Assembly: GCF_017726655.1 (NCBI RefSeq)
Contig: NZ_CP072308.1
Span: forward strand, 744,001 to 808,000
Source of the DNA: Agrobacterium tumefaciens
Lineage (GTDB): Bacteria; Pseudomonadota; Alphaproteobacteria; Rhizobiales; Rhizobiaceae
Reading direction: 5' to 3'
DNA length: 64,000 bases
Part shown: positions 35,308-45,503 of the stretch, piece by piece
How positions within the stretch are numbered: the first letter of the stretch is position 1
Layout of the letters: the number at the start of each line of letters is the position of its first letter
Position numbers and translations under genes: made by a program
Notes under the pieces: generated by a model
Databases searched by the model: none
What the model saw: the letters and a program-made list of their open reading frames with translations, nothing else
Told to the model about the DNA's origin: nothing

Positions 35308-35989
35308 GAAAGACGGACCTCTTATCGCCAATGTCGCTGCGCTTATAGGCGACCCCGCCCGTGCCAACATCCTGACGGCACTGATGGATGGACGCGCGCT
35401 CACGGCAAGTGAACTTGCAGAAGCCGCCGGCGTAACCCTGCAAACTGCCAGCGGGCACCTTTCCAAGCTCTCAGAGGCGCAATTGCTGAAGGCGGAAAAA
35501 CAGGGGCGTCATCGCTACTTCCGTCTCTCTGACGAAGATGTGGCGCATGTGCTGGAAGCTTTGATGGGGCTTGCGCAACGCACAGGCGCGGTTCGCATCC
35601 GCACCGGACCGAAGGACAAGGCGCTGCGGGAAGCGCGCATCTGCTACGATCATCTGGCCGGGGAAAGCGGCGTGGCCCTGCTTGCGGCCATTACCGCCAG
35701 AGGATTGGTAACCTCAAGTGCTGACCCTGCCCTGACGGATGATGGGCGTGACTTCTTCTCCAGCTTCGGCATCGACCTTTCGCCGCTCGAAAAGGCACGC
35801 CGGCCAGTGTGCCTGCATTGTCTTGATTGGAGCGAGCGCCGCCATCATCTCGGCGGCGGGCTGGGTGCCTCTCTCCTCGACGCCATGCAGCAGCGCGACT
35901 GGCTGCGGCGCGGAAACGGTCGCGTGCTGACCTTCACCGCAAAAGGCGAAAAGGCCTTTGTCAGCACCTTCGGCTGCACGCCCGCCTGA
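35306..35989 (+). CDS. ArsR family helix-turn-helix regulator
   Basis: 227 residues. The N-terminal ~85 residues form the winged helix (DPARANILTALMDGRALTASELAEAAG, then the recognition-helix region TLQTASGHLSKL). The C-terminal ~130 residues include CLHCLDWSERRHHLGGGLG, a signature seen in a subset of larger ArsR proteins that may hold a metal or redox site (CxxC). It is divergently placed to the NIPSNAP-ABM pair, so it most likely represses that pair and itself. Confidence 0.9.
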   Translation: MKDGPLIANVAALIGDPARANILTALMDGRALTASELAEAAGVTLQTASGHLSKLSEAQLLKAEKQGRHRYFRLSDEDVAHVLEALMGLAQRTGAVRIRTGPKDKALREARICYDHLAGESGVALLAAITARGLVTSSADPALTDDGRDFFSSFGIDLSPLEKARRPVCLHCLDWSERRHHLGGGLGASLLDAMQQRDWLRRGNGRVLTFTAKGEKAFVSTFGCTPA

Positions 35990-36015
35990 TGTCCCGACGA
36001 GCCAGGCGCTTCGGC

Positions 36016-37179
36016 CTATTTCAGCCAGCCAGCGATCCGTCCCACCGCCTCGGCAATGTCAGATACCGAACCCGCATAGGAAATGCGTAGTGCCCTGTGG
36101 CCCTCTTCGGGATCGAAATCCATTCCCGGCGTCGCCGCCACATCGATTTCCGCCAGCATGCGCTTGGCAAAATCCATGCTGTCATTGGAGAAGCGGCTTG
36201 TATCGACATAGGCGTAAAACGCGCCATCCATCGGGGACGCCAGCGGCAGGCCTATTTCCGGCAGCCGCGCCATCAGGAAATCGCGGTTCGTGCGATAGCT
36301 TTCCCTGTAGACATCAAGCTCCTCCGCGGCCGAAAAGGCGGCACATGCCGCGAGCTGAGAGAGTTCCGGTGCCGAAATATAAAGGCTCTGGGCAAGACAT
36401 TCGACAGGGCGAACCAGATTCTCCGGCAGCACCATCCAGCCGATGCGCCAGCCGGTCATGCAATAATATTTGGAGAAGGAGTTGATGATGACGGCTTTGT
36501 CGGTGATCTCCACCGCGCTTGTCTCTTCTCCGACAAAGGTCAGGCCGTGATATATTTCGTCTGAAATGAAGGCCATGTCGCGGCTGTCGCAATAGCTGGC
36601 GAGCCGCTTCAACGCTTCGCGTCCGGTGACCGTGCCGGTCGGGTTGGCCGGGCTTGCCAGAAGCACGCCCTTCAGTTTGCAGCCCGCCCGGGTTTCCGCC
36701 CGTTCGAGGCTTGCGGGTGTCAGCGTGTAGCCGGTTTCTGCCGTGACCGGAACTTCCACCACGTTAAGGCCGAGCGCTTTCAGAATGTTGCGATAGGCGG
36801 GATAACCAGGCCGTGCGATGGCGACGTAGTCGCCAGCGTCGAACAAACTGAGGAAGGCAAGGTTGAAGGCGGCTGATGACCCTGTCGTCACGGCGATGCG
36901 CGCCGGATCGATCGCGACCTGATGGCGCAGACGGTAGTGGCCGGCGATCGCTTCACGCAGCTCGCGCAGGCCGAGCGCGTCGGTGTAACCGATCCGCCCG
37001 TGTTTCAGCGCGTCTTGAGCCGCTGCCAGCGACGCCTTCGGTGCCGGATGGGAAGGCTGGCCGACCGCCATGGAGATGACGGGACGTCCCGCCTGCCTGC
37101 GCCTGTTCGCTTCCGCCAGAATATCCATGGCGTGAAAGGGTTCGACTGCGCTCCGCTTCGATATCGTAATCAAGGGCAT
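36016..37179 (-). CDS. PLP-dependent class I/II aminotransferase
   Basis: 387 residues with fold type I features: GQPSHPAP near the N-terminus, SPANPTGTV, SDEIYHGL and NSFSKYYCMTGWRIGW, in which the Lys (about residue 236) binds pyridoxal phosphate. Closest by general pattern to aspartate/aromatic-type transaminases of the AspC-like subfamily. The amino donor and acceptor cannot be deduced. Monocistronic, tail-to-tail with the ArsR gene. Confidence 0.9.
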   Translation of the reverse strand: MPLITISKRSAVEPFHAMDILAEANRRRQAGRPVISMAVGQPSHPAPKASLAAAQDALKHGRIGYTDALGLRELREAIAGHYRLRHQVAIDPARIAVTTGSSAAFNLAFLSLFDAGDYVAIARPGYPAYRNILKALGLNVVEVPVTAETGYTLTPASLERAETRAGCKLKGVLLASPANPTGTVTGREALKRLASYCDSRDMAFISDEIYHGLTFVGEETSAVEITDKAVIINSFSKYYCMTGWRIGWMVLPENLVRPVECLAQSLYISAPELSQLAACAAFSAAEELDVYRESYRTNRDFLMARLPEIGLPLASPMDGAFYAYVDTSRFSNDSMDFAKRMLAEIDVAATPGMDFDPEEGHRALRISYAGSVSDIAEAVGRIAGWLK

Positions 37180-37346
37180 GCTCTTTCCTGAACCGTATTT
37201 CGCAGACTTGCAGCAGAATCACAATCTTCACAATCGTGAGACCATAATGCGGACAAGTATTTTTGCCGTATGGCATTTGGCTTAAAGTAAGGTAATTGCC
37301 TTCATAAGATTCCAAGAGGCTCCGGCCGCATAGAATGAGGACCGAT

Positions 37347-38114
37347 ATGGCGCATTTTCTCCGTTCCACCCTTCTTGCCAGCGTGACGGCCCTTTCGACG
37401 GTATTCGCCTCCCTGCCCGCCCATGCGCTCGATGAGCAGCAGAAGAAGGAAATGGGCGAGTTCATCAAGCAGTATCTGATCGAGAACCCTGAAATCATGC
37501 TGGAGGTTCAGGACGCGCTTGAACGCAAGCAATATGCGTCGCGCAACGCCAAGGCTGCGGAAGCCGTTGCCGAGAACAAAAAGGCGATCTTCGAATCGAA
37601 ATACGACCTCGCGCTCGGCAATCCCGATGGCGACGTCACACTCGTTGAGTTCTTCGATTATAATTGCGGCTACTGCAAACGCGCCATGGGCGACATGGAC
37701 AACATCCTGAAGAGCGACAAAAAAATACGCGTCGTGCTGAAGGAATTTCCGATCCTCGGCCCGGAATCCGTCGCTGCCCATCGCGTGTCGAACGCCGTGA
37801 AGCTGCTTGCGCCGGCAAAATATCCGGAATTCCAGCGCACGCTGCTTGGCGGTCGTGGACGCGCCAATGAGGACAGCGCGATGGAAGTCGCGACTTCGCT
37901 TGGCCTGAAGGAAGCCGATATCCGCAAGTCCATGGCGGAAAACCCCAATGATGCGCAGGTGCAGGAAACCTACAAGCTGGCAAACAACCTCGGCATTACT
38001 GGAACGCCCTCCTACATCGTTGGCGACGAGGCTGTCTTCGGCGCTGTCGGTGCGGACCCGCTCAAGGAAAAAATTGCCAATATGCGCAGCTGCGGAAAAG
38101 CCACCTGCTCCTGA
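37347..38114 (+). CDS. DsbA family periplasmic thioredoxin-like protein
   Basis: 255 residues from the ATG at 37347, with GAGGA six bases upstream (37335 is an alternative). A signal peptide ends at PAHALD. An N-terminal helical extension (ScsC-like, about 30-80) precedes a thioredoxin fold with the active-site CGYC at residues 107-110 and the cis-Pro loop TGTPSY. Such proteins oxidise or isomerise disulfides in exported proteins. The extra N-terminal helices hint at oligomerisation as in ScsC, which is an inference. A terminator follows at 38157. Confidence 0.92.
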   Translation: MAHFLRSTLLASVTALSTVFASLPAHALDEQQKKEMGEFIKQYLIENPEIMLEVQDALERKQYASRNAKAAEAVAENKKAIFESKYDLALGNPDGDVTLVEFFDYNCGYCKRAMGDMDNILKSDKKIRVVLKEFPILGPESVAAHRVSNAVKLLAPAKYPEFQRTLLGGRGRANEDSAMEVATSLGLKEADIRKSMAENPNDAQVQETYKLANNLGITGTPSYIVGDEAVFGAVGADPLKEKIANMRSCGKATCS

Positions 38115-38156
38115 TTCAGACTAAACCGCGTTCATTGCCTGTGAGATACGGAGCAC

Positions 38157-38187
38157 CCCCTGCGCTTTAAGGCTTGCAGGGGCTTTT
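38157..38187 (+). terminator. Terminator after the DsbA-like gene
   Basis: CCCCTGC/GCAGGGG with a 12-base loop and TTTT, between the DsbA-like gene and aroQ. Confidence 0.75.
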
Positions 38188-38240
38188 CCTTAAAGGCTGC
38201 GCAGTCTATAGGTGTCGCTGATTTTCTTATGGAAACGCGA

Positions 38241-38678
38241 ATGAGCAACATCATCATCGTCATCAACGGCCCCAATCTCAATCTGCTGGGAAAACGGGAA
38301 CCGGGTATTTACGGTGGCAAAACGCTGAAAGACATAGAAAACGATTGTGTGAAGGCCGGTGCCGAACTCGGCTTTTCGGTGGAGTTTCGCCAGTCCAACC
38401 ACGAAGGTGTGCTTGTGGACTGGCTGCACGAGGCGGGCGAACGGGCAGCGGGCGTTGTGATCAATCCCGGCGCTTACAGCCACACCTCGATCGCGTTGCA
38501 CGATGCCATCCGCGCAATTCCTGCTCCGGTCGTGGAGGTGCATATCTCCAACATCCATGCACGGGAAGAATTCCGTCACAAATCGATGATCTCGCCCGCA
38601 GCCAAGGGCATGATCTGCGGTTTCGGACCATATGGATACGTCATGGCGCTTCATGCGCTGAAGAACATCACGGCATAA
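38241..38678 (+). CDS. aroQ: 3-dehydroquinate dehydratase, type II
   Basis: Third step of the shikimate pathway. The 145-residue protein starts at 38241 and has the family signature [18 protein letters not shown] (catalytic Tyr at about residue 24), NPGAYSHTS and [14 protein letters not shown]. It is followed 25 bases later by accB, and the three genes aroQ-accB-accC probably form one operon, as in other rhizobia. Confidence 0.96.
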   Translation: MSNIIIVINGPNLNLLGKREPGIYGGKTLKDIENDCVKAGAELGFSVEFRQSNHEGVLVDWLHEAGERAAGVVINPGAYSHTSIALHDAIRAIPAPVVEVHISNIHAREEFRHKSMISPAAKGMICGFGPYGYVMALHALKNITA

Positions 38679-38703
38679 AAAGAAACAAAGAATAGGGTTT
38701 GTC

Positions 38704-39192
38704 ATGTCTGAAAAGAAACAGGGTATCGACAAGGAACTGATCCGCGAACTCGCGAATATCCTCAACGATACCGACCTTTCGGAAATCGAAGTGGAGCAGG
38801 ACGACCTGCGCATCCGCGTTTCCCGCGCCGCTCCCCCAGCGACGGTCTATGCCGCAGCACCGCCCGCTTACGCCCCCGCTCCGGCAGCAGCCCCTGCCGC
38901 ACCGGCAGTCGCGGCCCCTGCTGCGCCGGCAGCCGCCGCAGCACCGGCACGCAACCCGGCCAACACCGTGTCTTCGCCCATGGTTGGCACCGTTTATCTC
39001 TCGCCCGCCCCCGGCGCCCGCCCCTTCATCGAAGTGGGTGCGACCGTGAAGGAAGGCCAGACGATCCTCATCGTTGAGGCCATGAAGACCATGAACCAGA
39101 TCCCGGCCCCGAAGTCCGGCAAGGTCGTGGAAATCATCGTCAACGACGCTCAGCCCGTGGAGTATGGCGAAGCCCTCGTGGTCATCGAATAA
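38704..39192 (+). CDS. accB: Biotin carboxyl carrier protein of acetyl-CoA carboxylase
   Basis: Carries biotin between the carboxylase and transferase of ACC for fatty acid synthesis. 162 residues: a helical N-terminus, an Ala/Pro-rich flexible linker (about 42-85) and a biotinyl domain with EAMKTMN, the acceptor Lys being residue 128. It precedes accC by 12 bases. Confidence 0.97.
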   Translation: MSEKKQGIDKELIRELANILNDTDLSEIEVEQDDLRIRVSRAAPPATVYAAAPPAYAPAPAAAPAAPAVAAPAAPAAAAAPARNPANTVSSPMVGTVYLSPAPGARPFIEVGATVKEGQTILIVEAMKTMNQIPAPKSGKVVEIIVNDAQPVEYGEALVVIE

Positions 39193-39204
39193 AGGCGGTT
39201 CAGC

Positions 39205-40551
39205 ATGGTTTCGAAGATCCTCATAGCCAACCGCGGCGAGATCGCGCTGCGCGTTCTGCGCGCCGCCAAGGAGCTTGGCATTCCTACGGTGGCCGTACAC
39301 TCCACGGCCGACGCGGATGCCATGCATGTGCGCCTTGCCGACGAGAGCGTCTGCATCGGCCCGCCGCCTTCGCGTGACAGCTATCTCAACATCCATCAGA
39401 TCGTTGCGGCCTGCGAGATAACAGGTGCGGACGCCGTTCACCCCGGTTACGGCTTCCTGTCGGAAAATGCCAAGTTCGCCGATATTCTCGACGCGCACGG
39501 CATTACCTTCATCGGACCGACCGCCGAACATATCCGCATCATGGGCGACAAGATCACCGCCAAGCAGACGGCGCAGGAACTGGGCATTCCCGTGGTTCCC
39601 GGCTCCGATGGCGAAGTGAAGCCTGAAAACGCGCTCGAAATCGCCCGGACGATCGGCTTCCCCGTCCTCATCAAGGCGACGGCGGGCGGCGGCGGTCGTG
39701 GCATGAAGGTGGCGAAGACCGAGGCCGATCTGGAAGAGGCCGTTGCGACTGCCCGTTCCGAAGCGGCAGCAGCATTCGGCAACGACGCCGTCTATATGGA
39801 AAAATACCTCGGCAAGCCGCGCCATATCGAGGTGCAGGTTTTCGGTGACGGTGAAGGCAACGCCATTCACCTCGGCGAGCGCGATTGCTCGTTGCAGCGC
39901 CGTCACCAGAAGGTGCTGGAAGAAGCCAACTCTCCGGCTCTGACGGTCGAACAGCGCATGAAGATCGGCGAGATTTGCGCGAGCGCCATGCGCAAGCTGA
40001 AATATCGCGGCGCCGGCACCATCGAGTTCCTGTATGAAAACGGCGAGTTCTACTTCATCGAAATGAACACGCGTCTGCAGGTGGAGCATCCGGTGACGGA
40101 AGCGATTACCGGCATGGATCTCGTGCAGGAACAGATCAGGGTCGCTTCTGGCCAGGGGTTGTCGGTGACGCAGGCGGATATCGAATTCCATGGCCACGCC
40201 ATCGAATGCCGTATCAATGCCGAAGACCCGCGCACCTTCGTTCCCTCTCCGGGCACGCTGACCTATTTCCACACGCCGGGCGGCCTTGGTGTGCGCGTCG
40301 ATTCGGGCGCCTATCAGGGCTACAAGATTCCGCCCTATTACGACAGCATGATCGGTAAGCTCATCGTTCACGGCCGCGACCGTGACGAGTGCATTCGCCG
40401 TCTGCGTCGGGCGCTCGACGAGTTCGTCGTCGACGGCATCAAGACCACGCTGCCGCTTTTCCAGGATCTTCTCCAGAACGAGGATATCCTGAAGGGTGAT
40501 TATGATATTCACTGGCTGGAAAAATATCTGGCCGGTGACGCGTCTCACTAA
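39205..40551 (+). CDS. accC: Biotin carboxylase subunit of acetyl-CoA carboxylase
   Basis: Carboxylates biotin on AccB using ATP and bicarbonate. The 448-residue protein has [14 protein letters not shown] at the start, the ATP-grasp glycine loop [12 protein letters not shown] (about 157-168), and the catalytic [16 protein letters not shown]. Full length for the family. Coupled to accB, with aat starting six bases after its stop. Confidence 0.97.
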   Translation: MVSKILIANRGEIALRVLRAAKELGIPTVAVHSTADADAMHVRLADESVCIGPPPSRDSYLNIHQIVAACEITGADAVHPGYGFLSENAKFADILDAHGITFIGPTAEHIRIMGDKITAKQTAQELGIPVVPGSDGEVKPENALEIARTIGFPVLIKATAGGGGRGMKVAKTEADLEEAVATARSEAAAAFGNDAVYMEKYLGKPRHIEVQVFGDGEGNAIHLGERDCSLQRRHQKVLEEANSPALTVEQRMKIGEICASAMRKLKYRGAGTIEFLYENGEFYFIEMNTRLQVEHPVTEAITGMDLVQEQIRVASGQGLSVTQADIEFHGHAIECRINAEDPRTFVPSPGTLTYFHTPGGLGVRVDSGAYQGYKIPPYYDSMIGKLIVHGRDRDECIRRLRRALDEFVVDGIKTTLPLFQDLLQNEDILKGDYDIHWLEKYLAGDASH

Positions 40552-40557
40552 GACGAT

Positions 40558-41172
40558 ATGGCTGGGCGGCGCAGCAGAAATAACGACATAACGGTCGACA
40601 TTCTGCTGCGCGCCTACGCCGCCGGCCTGTTTCCCATGGCCGACTCGGCCGATGACCCCGAGCTGTTCTGGGTCGAGCCGGAAATCCGCGGTATTATTCC
40701 CCTCAACGATTTTCACGTTTCCAAAAGCCTCGCCAAGGCGATGCGAAAGAAGCCGTTCGACATACGCTTCAACACCGCTTTCGAGGCTGTCATGGCGGGC
40801 TGCGCCGCAGAAGCGCCGGATAGGCCGAGCACCTGGATCAACGCCACCATCCGCAAACTCTATACCGAGCTGCACCAGATCGGCCACGCCCACAGCGTCG
40901 AGGCCTGGGAAGGCGATGAGCTTGTCGGCGGGCTTTACGGTGTCTCGCTGGGGGCTGCCTTCTTTGGCGAGAGCATGTTTTCTCGCCGCACCAATGCGTC
41001 GAAGATTTGCCTCGTGCATCTGGTGGAACGGTTAAGAGCTGGTGGTTTCGTGCTGCTGGACACGCAGTTCACGACCGATCATCTGAAGACATTCGGTGCA
41101 ATCGACGTGCCGAAGCTGGAATATGCGAAAATGCTAGACCTCGCCGTCAACCGGCCAAGCCTGCGATTCTGA
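40558..41172 (+). CDS. aat: Leucyl/phenylalanyl-tRNA-protein transferase
   Basis: Adds Leu or Phe to N-terminal Lys/Arg, creating N-degrons that ClpS then recognises. The 204-residue protein has the family motifs [59 protein letters not shown] and LLDTQF. It follows accC by 6 bases. It converges on the DUF2155 gene with only 15 bases between stops. Confidence 0.96.
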   Translation: MAGRRSRNNDITVDILLRAYAAGLFPMADSADDPELFWVEPEIRGIIPLNDFHVSKSLAKAMRKKPFDIRFNTAFEAVMAGCAAEAPDRPSTWINATIRKLYTELHQIGHAHSVEAWEGDELVGGLYGVSLGAAFFGESMFSRRTNASKICLVHLVERLRAGGFVLLDTQFTTDHLKTFGAIDVPKLEYAKMLDLAVNRPSLRF

Positions 41173-41187
41173 AAACTTTACGTATGG

Positions 41188-41625
41188 TTATTTGCTTGCC
41201 GTTGAGGGAGCGGGAACGTCCGAATCCTGCTTGCAGCCTGTCAGCCACACGTCGTAGATCGGGTGCTCGACAGCGTTGAGGCCGGGGCTATCAGCGAACA
41301 TCCAGCCGGTAAAAATCCGCTTGATCTTTCGGTCGAGGGTGATCTCATCAACCTCGACAAAAGCATCGATCTTTTGGGTTTCCGTCTGATCACGGGAATA
41401 ACAGACTTTCGGCGTCACCTGAAGCGCGCCGAACTGCACGGTCTCATCGATATAGACGTCGAAGGAGGTGATGCGGCCGGTGATCTTGTCGATGCCGGAA
41501 AAGACGGCAACGCGGTTTTCCAGACGGGCGGCGGAGACGGGTGATACGAGGAGAACAGCAGAGACCGCTGCAAACAGCGAGACTGTCAGCGCACGCAAAG
41601 AACGATCCCGCGTGAATTTCCTCAT
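41188..41625 (-). CDS. DUF2155 domain secreted protein
   Basis: 145 residues from the ATG at 41625 (GGAG nine bases upstream; a TTG at 41640 is in frame). The signal peptide ends at PVSAAR. The DUF2155 core runs from FSGIDKITGRITSFDVYIDE to FTGWMFADSPGLNAVEHPIYDVWLTGC, with a conserved Cys pair. The family is restricted largely to alphaproteobacteria and often lies beside the NDUFA12-like gene, as here. Function unknown. Confidence 0.88.
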   Translation of the reverse strand: MRKFTRDRSLRALTVSLFAAVSAVLLVSPVSAARLENRVAVFSGIDKITGRITSFDVYIDETVQFGALQVTPKVCYSRDQTETQKIDAFVEVDEITLDRKIKRIFTGWMFADSPGLNAVEHPIYDVWLTGCKQDSDVPAPSTASK

Positions 41626-41756
41626 ACGATATGTCTCCAAATATTTGCCTGTGTCGAACCGCCGACCGGATCAACGCCTAAGGGCGGAATGTGGCAAAAA
41701 CCGGTGAGGCCGGAAGTAGGCGCGGCGTTTTGCACAACACCGCGCGTCGCGATAAC

Positions 41757-42155
41757 TCAGTTGCCGGGTGTCCAGGCGTCGTAGTCGCCCGTCACGCGCG
41801 GGCGCTCGCCTGCAACGGCCAGCGAGCCTTGAGGGCGATAGGCCTTGGAGGAACCGGTGAGGTTCGGCTGGTGCGGCTTCTGCCAGTCGCGTGCTGCGTA
41901 GCTCTCCTGGCTCGGCGGCACGTCGGTGCGGTAATGCATCCAGCCGTGCCAGCCGGGAGGAATGGCCGAGGCTTCGGCATAACCGTTGTAGATCACCCAG
42001 CGGCGCGGCATGCCCCAAGAGGTGGTGCCGCCTTCGTAATAGGTGTTACCAAACTCGTCCTGCCCGACCTTCTTGCCGAAACGCCAGGTGTGAAATCGCG
42101 TTCCGATCGTCTGGCCGTTCCACCAGGTGAAGATTTGCGTCAGGAGAGTCTTCAT
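41757..42155 (-). CDS. NDUFA12-like accessory subunit of NADH:ubiquinone oxidoreductase
   Basis: 132 residues from the ATG at 42155, behind GAGG. It matches the NDUFA12 (B17.2) family: a short N-terminal helix (FTWWNGQTIGTRFHTWRFG), then GNTYYEG and RRWVIYNGYAEASAIPPGWHGWMHYRTD. Alphaproteobacterial complex I carries such supernumerary subunits, a trait shared with mitochondria. The nuo operon is not in this window. Confidence 0.93.
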   Translation of the reverse strand: MKTLLTQIFTWWNGQTIGTRFHTWRFGKKVGQDEFGNTYYEGGTTSWGMPRRWVIYNGYAEASAIPPGWHGWMHYRTDVPPSQESYAARDWQKPHQPNLTGSSKAYRPQGSLAVAGERPRVTGDYDAWTPGN

Positions 42156-42264
42156 TCTACGTTCCTCGGGCTTGAATGCACCGCAGCGATTTTCCATGCA
42201 CGGCACAAGACATGCTTATGCCGCCCCTCACGCCAATTGTCCAGCATTTCGAGATATATCCGCG

Positions 42265-42738
42265 CTATTTCAGCGTCATCCTGAAGCCAAGATGCCGCTT
42301 CTCGAAACCCAGCCGCTCGTAGAAGCGATGCGCATCGAGCCGCGCCATGTTGGAGGTGAGCTGCGCGGCTTTCAGGCCCTGCCGGCGGGCTTCATCAAGA
42401 CAATAGTTGATCATCACCGCGCCAATGCCGCGACCGCGCATATCGGCGCGTGTCTGCACCGCCTCGATCACCATCGACTTCGCCCCTCGCCCAACGAGCT
42501 TGGTGAGGATCGCCGTCTGAAAGGTGCCGACCACCTCGCCATCCAGTTCGGCGACGTAAAGCGTTTCCCTCGGCGACGCCTCGATTGCCCGGAAGGCGGC
42601 AAGATAATCGGGCTGTGCCGATTCGTCGGCCGTATCGCCGTGGCCGCCGATCTCGTCAGCGGCAAAAATGGCGGCGAGCGCCGGCAGATCGTCCTCACGG
42701 GCCGTTCGAATTATCAGATTCTCCAAGGTCGCATTCAT
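42265..42738 (-). CDS. GNAT family N-acetyltransferase
   Basis: 157 residues with a standard GNAT fold: VYVAELDGEVVGTFQ strand region, the acetyl-CoA pyrophosphate loop RADMRGRGIGAVM (Q/RxxGxG/A) and a C-terminal HRFYERLGFEK. It overlaps the upstream GNAT gene by 4 bases (ATGA), so they form a two-gene unit of acetyltransferases. Substrates unknown. Confidence 0.9.
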   Translation of the reverse strand: MNATLENLIIRTAREDDLPALAAIFAADEIGGHGDTADESAQPDYLAAFRAIEASPRETLYVAELDGEVVGTFQTAILTKLVGRGAKSMVIEAVQTRADMRGRGIGAVMINYCLDEARRQGLKAAQLTSNMARLDAHRFYERLGFEKRHLGFRMTLK

Positions 42739-43232
42739 CGGGTCAGGCTCTTTTCCATCACGATGCCGGGCAACCCCTCGATACCCGCCATGCGCTCGAT
42801 TCGGTCCACCTCGACAAATCCGACGCCTTCATAGAAGTTGATTGCGACAGTATTTTTTGGCTCGACCTCCAGCCGCATGATTTCCGCGTCGGGAAAGCAG
42901 GTTTCAAGCTCCGCGAAGAGATCGCGGCCGACGCCTTGCCGCTGAAGATCGGGCGCGACGTAAAGTTGGTGCAACAGCGCCGTCTTCGCCATCTTGGTCG
43001 ACATGGAGCCGTAAGCCATGCCGCCGATCCGCTTGCCGTCATCGGCAACAAGGAACTCGCCACCCTTCTTCTCGACGCGGTCTTTCATGGCCTGCGGCGA
43101 ATGCCAGGCTGCGATCAGCTCATCGACCTTTTCCGCGCCGTAGATCGCGTCATAAGTGGCGTGCCATGTCGTCGCGAGCAGCGACCGGACCGGCTCGATG
43201 TCACGCAGGCTGGCTGTGCGGATGAAAAACAT
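42735..43232 (-). CDS. GNAT family N-acetyltransferase
   Basis: 165 residues. The CoA-binding loop is DLQRQGVGRDLF and the C-terminal part reads NFYEGVGFVEVDRIER. Begins the two-gene GNAT unit and overlaps the next GNAT by 4 bases. The two proteins are not close copies of each other, so this is not a recent tandem duplication. Confidence 0.9.
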   Translation of the reverse strand: MFFIRTASLRDIEPVRSLLATTWHATYDAIYGAEKVDELIAAWHSPQAMKDRVEKKGGEFLVADDGKRIGGMAYGSMSTKMAKTALLHQLYVAPDLQRQGVGRDLFAELETCFPDAEIMRLEVEPKNTVAINFYEGVGFVEVDRIERMAGIEGLPGIVMEKSLTR

Positions 43233-43360
43233 GATCTGGCTCCGTCTTGAAACAGAAATGCCGGGCGTCGATCCCGGCAGAAGTGATGTCAGTCGCCCTT
43301 ACTGGACGTCATCCTCGGCTTGTACCACTGTGTGGCTTAATCGCGAATAGTCTGGGCTTG

Positions 43361-43473
43361 CGTCATGCCGGACTTGATCCGGCATCCAGCCGACGCGCGT
43401 CCGCGCGGTGAAAAGAGTCTTTTCAGCCCAAGGACTTGGGCTGGCTGGATCCCGGTTCAAGGCCGGGATGACG
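43361..43473. repeat. RIME-like palindromic intergenic element
   Basis: Two 31-base arms, 43361-43391 and 43443-43473, form an inverted repeat with a few compensated differences around a 51-base spacer. Each arm is itself a small hairpin (CCGG...CCGG). This is the architecture of the rhizobial intergenic mosaic elements, which occur in many copies and can affect mRNA ends. A related half (TGCCGGG/CCCGGCA) lies at 43259-43279. Confidence 0.6.
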
Positions 43474-43513
43474 GAACCTCTATGCCGTTACTCGAGCAGG
43501 AAGCAGCCTTCGC

Positions 43514-45019
43514 TTACTCTTCCTCGATACCAAGTTTCGCCTTCACGAGCGCCTGCACCGCCTGCGGGTTGGCTTTGCCGCCCGTCGCCTTCATCACCTG
43601 ACCGACGAACCAGCCGGCGAGTGTCGGCTTTGCCTTGACCTTCTCGACCTGATCGGGGTTGGCGGCGATGATCTCGTCAACGGCCTTTTCGATGGCACCG
43701 GTATCGGTCACCTGCTTCATGCCGCGAGCTTCGACGATCTCAGCCGGATTGCCGCCCTCGTTCCAGACGATCTCGAACAAATCCTTGGCAATTTTGCCGG
43801 AGATGGTCTCGGCCTTGATGAGATCGATGATGCCGCCAAGCTGTTCGGGCGACACCGGAGTCGTCTCGATGTCTTTGCCAGACTTGTTCAGCGCGCCGAG
43901 CAGGTCGTTGATGACCCAGTTGGCGGCAGCCTTCGGATCGCGGCCGGCAGCGACGGCTTCGTAATAATCTGCAATCGCCTTTTCTGAGACCAGAATCGAG
44001 GCGTCATAGACCGAGAGACCGAGATCGGCGACGAAACGGGCCTTCTTGTCGTCAGGCAGTTCCGGCAGATCGACCTTCAGCGCCTCGACGAAGGCATCGT
44101 CAAATTCCAGCGGCAACAGATCCGGGTCGGGGAAGTAGCGATAGTCATGTGCATCTTCCTTGGAGCGCATGGACCGCGTCTCGCCCTTGCCGGGATCGAA
44201 CAAGCGGGTTTCCTGATCGATGACGCCGCCATCTTCCAGAATGGCGATCTGGCGACGCGCCTCATATTCAATCGCCTGACCGACGAAGCGGATGGAATTG
44301 ACGTTCTTGATTTCGCAGCGCGTGCCGAAGCCTTCGCCCGGACGGCGCACGGAGACGTTGACGTCGGCGCGCATCGAGCCTTCGTCCATGTTGCCGTCAC
44401 AGGTGCCGAGATAACGCACGATGGAGCGCAGCTTGGTCAGATAGGCCTTCGCCTCATCCGACGAGCGCATGTCTGGCTTCGACACGATTTCCATCAGCGC
44501 CACGCCCGAACGGTTGAGGTCCACGAAAGACATGGTCGGGTGCTGGTCATGCATCGATTTGCCGGCATCCTGTTCCAGATGCAGGCGCTCGATGCCGATT
44601 TCGATATCCTCGAAGTTGCCCTGGCGGTCGGGACCGAGCGAAATGGTGATGGTGCCCTCACCGACGATCGGATCCTTGAACTGCGAAATCTGGTAGCCCT
44701 GCGGCAAATCCGGATAGAAATAGTTCTTACGGTCGAAGATCGATCGGTTGTTGATCTTTGCCTTGAGACCGAGACCCGTGCGGACCGCCTGCTTCACGCA
44801 TTCCTCATTGATGACGGGCAGCATGCCAGGCATCGCGGCATCGACCAGCGACACGTTGGAATTCGGCGCATTGCCGAAGGTGGTGGAGGCGCCGGAGAAC
44901 AGCTTGGAATTAGAGAGAACCTGCGCATGCACCTCCATGCCGATCACGATTTCCCAATCGCCGGTGGCGCCGGGAATGAAGCGTTTCGGGTCGGGGGTGC
45001 GCACGTCTACAAGGGTCAT
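43514..45019 (-). CDS. gatB: Asp-tRNA(Asn)/Glu-tRNA(Gln) amidotransferase subunit B
   Basis: Activates misacylated Glu-tRNA(Gln)/Asp-tRNA(Asn) for transamidation. The 501-residue protein from the ATG at 45019 has the GatB cradle with [48 protein letters not shown] and [11 protein letters not shown], then the tail domain. It lies 2 kb from gatCA on the same strand but is separated by four unrelated genes. Confidence 0.96.
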   Translation of the reverse strand: MTLVDVRTPDPKRFIPGATGDWEIVIGMEVHAQVLSNSKLFSGASTTFGNAPNSNVSLVDAAMPGMLPVINEECVKQAVRTGLGLKAKINNRSIFDRKNYFYPDLPQGYQISQFKDPIVGEGTITISLGPDRQGNFEDIEIGIERLHLEQDAGKSMHDQHPTMSFVDLNRSGVALMEIVSKPDMRSSDEAKAYLTKLRSIVRYLGTCDGNMDEGSMRADVNVSVRRPGEGFGTRCEIKNVNSIRFVGQAIEYEARRQIAILEDGGVIDQETRLFDPGKGETRSMRSKEDAHDYRYFPDPDLLPLEFDDAFVEALKVDLPELPDDKKARFVADLGLSVYDASILVSEKAIADYYEAVAAGRDPKAAANWVINDLLGALNKSGKDIETTPVSPEQLGGIIDLIKAETISGKIAKDLFEIVWNEGGNPAEIVEARGMKQVTDTGAIEKAVDEIIAANPDQVEKVKAKPTLAGWFVGQVMKATGGKANPQAVQALVKAKLGIEEE

Positions 45020-45170
45020 CTGAAGCTCACGATATACGGGTTCTTTGGCCTTGGTGGGTAGAACAAATGGAGCGTGGGCGCAAGACATGTTGCGCCCCGT
45101 CACGCCCGGCTCACGATTTTCGAGAGTGCCGGTTACGCGTTTTTTATGCTTACGGGTTTCAAATCACGCC

Positions 45171-45503
45171 ATGCAAACGATCGCTCTCTGCTTCCTCGCT
45201 TATCTCGCCTTCAATCTCTTCGTCTTTCTTGTCTACTGGTGGGACAAGGAAGCGGCGAGACAGGGCGGGTGGCGTATCCGGGAAAGCACGCTGCTTTTGC
45301 TCGCGCTCGTAGGCGGCAGTGCGGGCGCTATCTCGGCGCAAAGCTTGCTGCGGCATAAAACACGCAAGGAGCCATTTCGTAGCAAGCTGACATCGATCGT
45401 CATATTGCAGGCGGGCCTCGTCGCGTCGCTCCTCATCACGCCGGACTGGCCGATGCGGCTGATCGCCACTCTACGAACCATGTCTCAGAACGCCGGTCCG
45501 TAA
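45171..45503 (+). CDS. DUF1294 family membrane protein
   Basis: 110 residues from the ATG at 45171. An N-terminal helix (about 3-25, LCFLAYLAFNLFVFLVYWWDK) is followed by the DUF1294 motif DKEAARQGGWRIRESTLLLLALVGGSAGA and RHKTRKEPFR, then a second helical segment. Membrane protein of unknown function, sometimes fused to a cold-shock domain in other bacteria; no fusion here. Tail overlaps the GNAT gene by 19 bases. Confidence 0.85.
   Translation: MQTIALCFLAYLAFNLFVFLVYWWDKEAARQGGWRIRESTLLLLALVGGSAGAISAQSLLRHKTRKEPFRSKLTSIVILQAGLVASLLITPDWPMRLIATLRTMSQNAGP

Noticed and set aside
38668..41019. 783-codon frame on the minus strand opposite accB, accC and aat
   Set aside because: It is the mirror of three well-supported genes; high GC at codon third positions leaves such antisense frames open. 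No ribosome site or domain.
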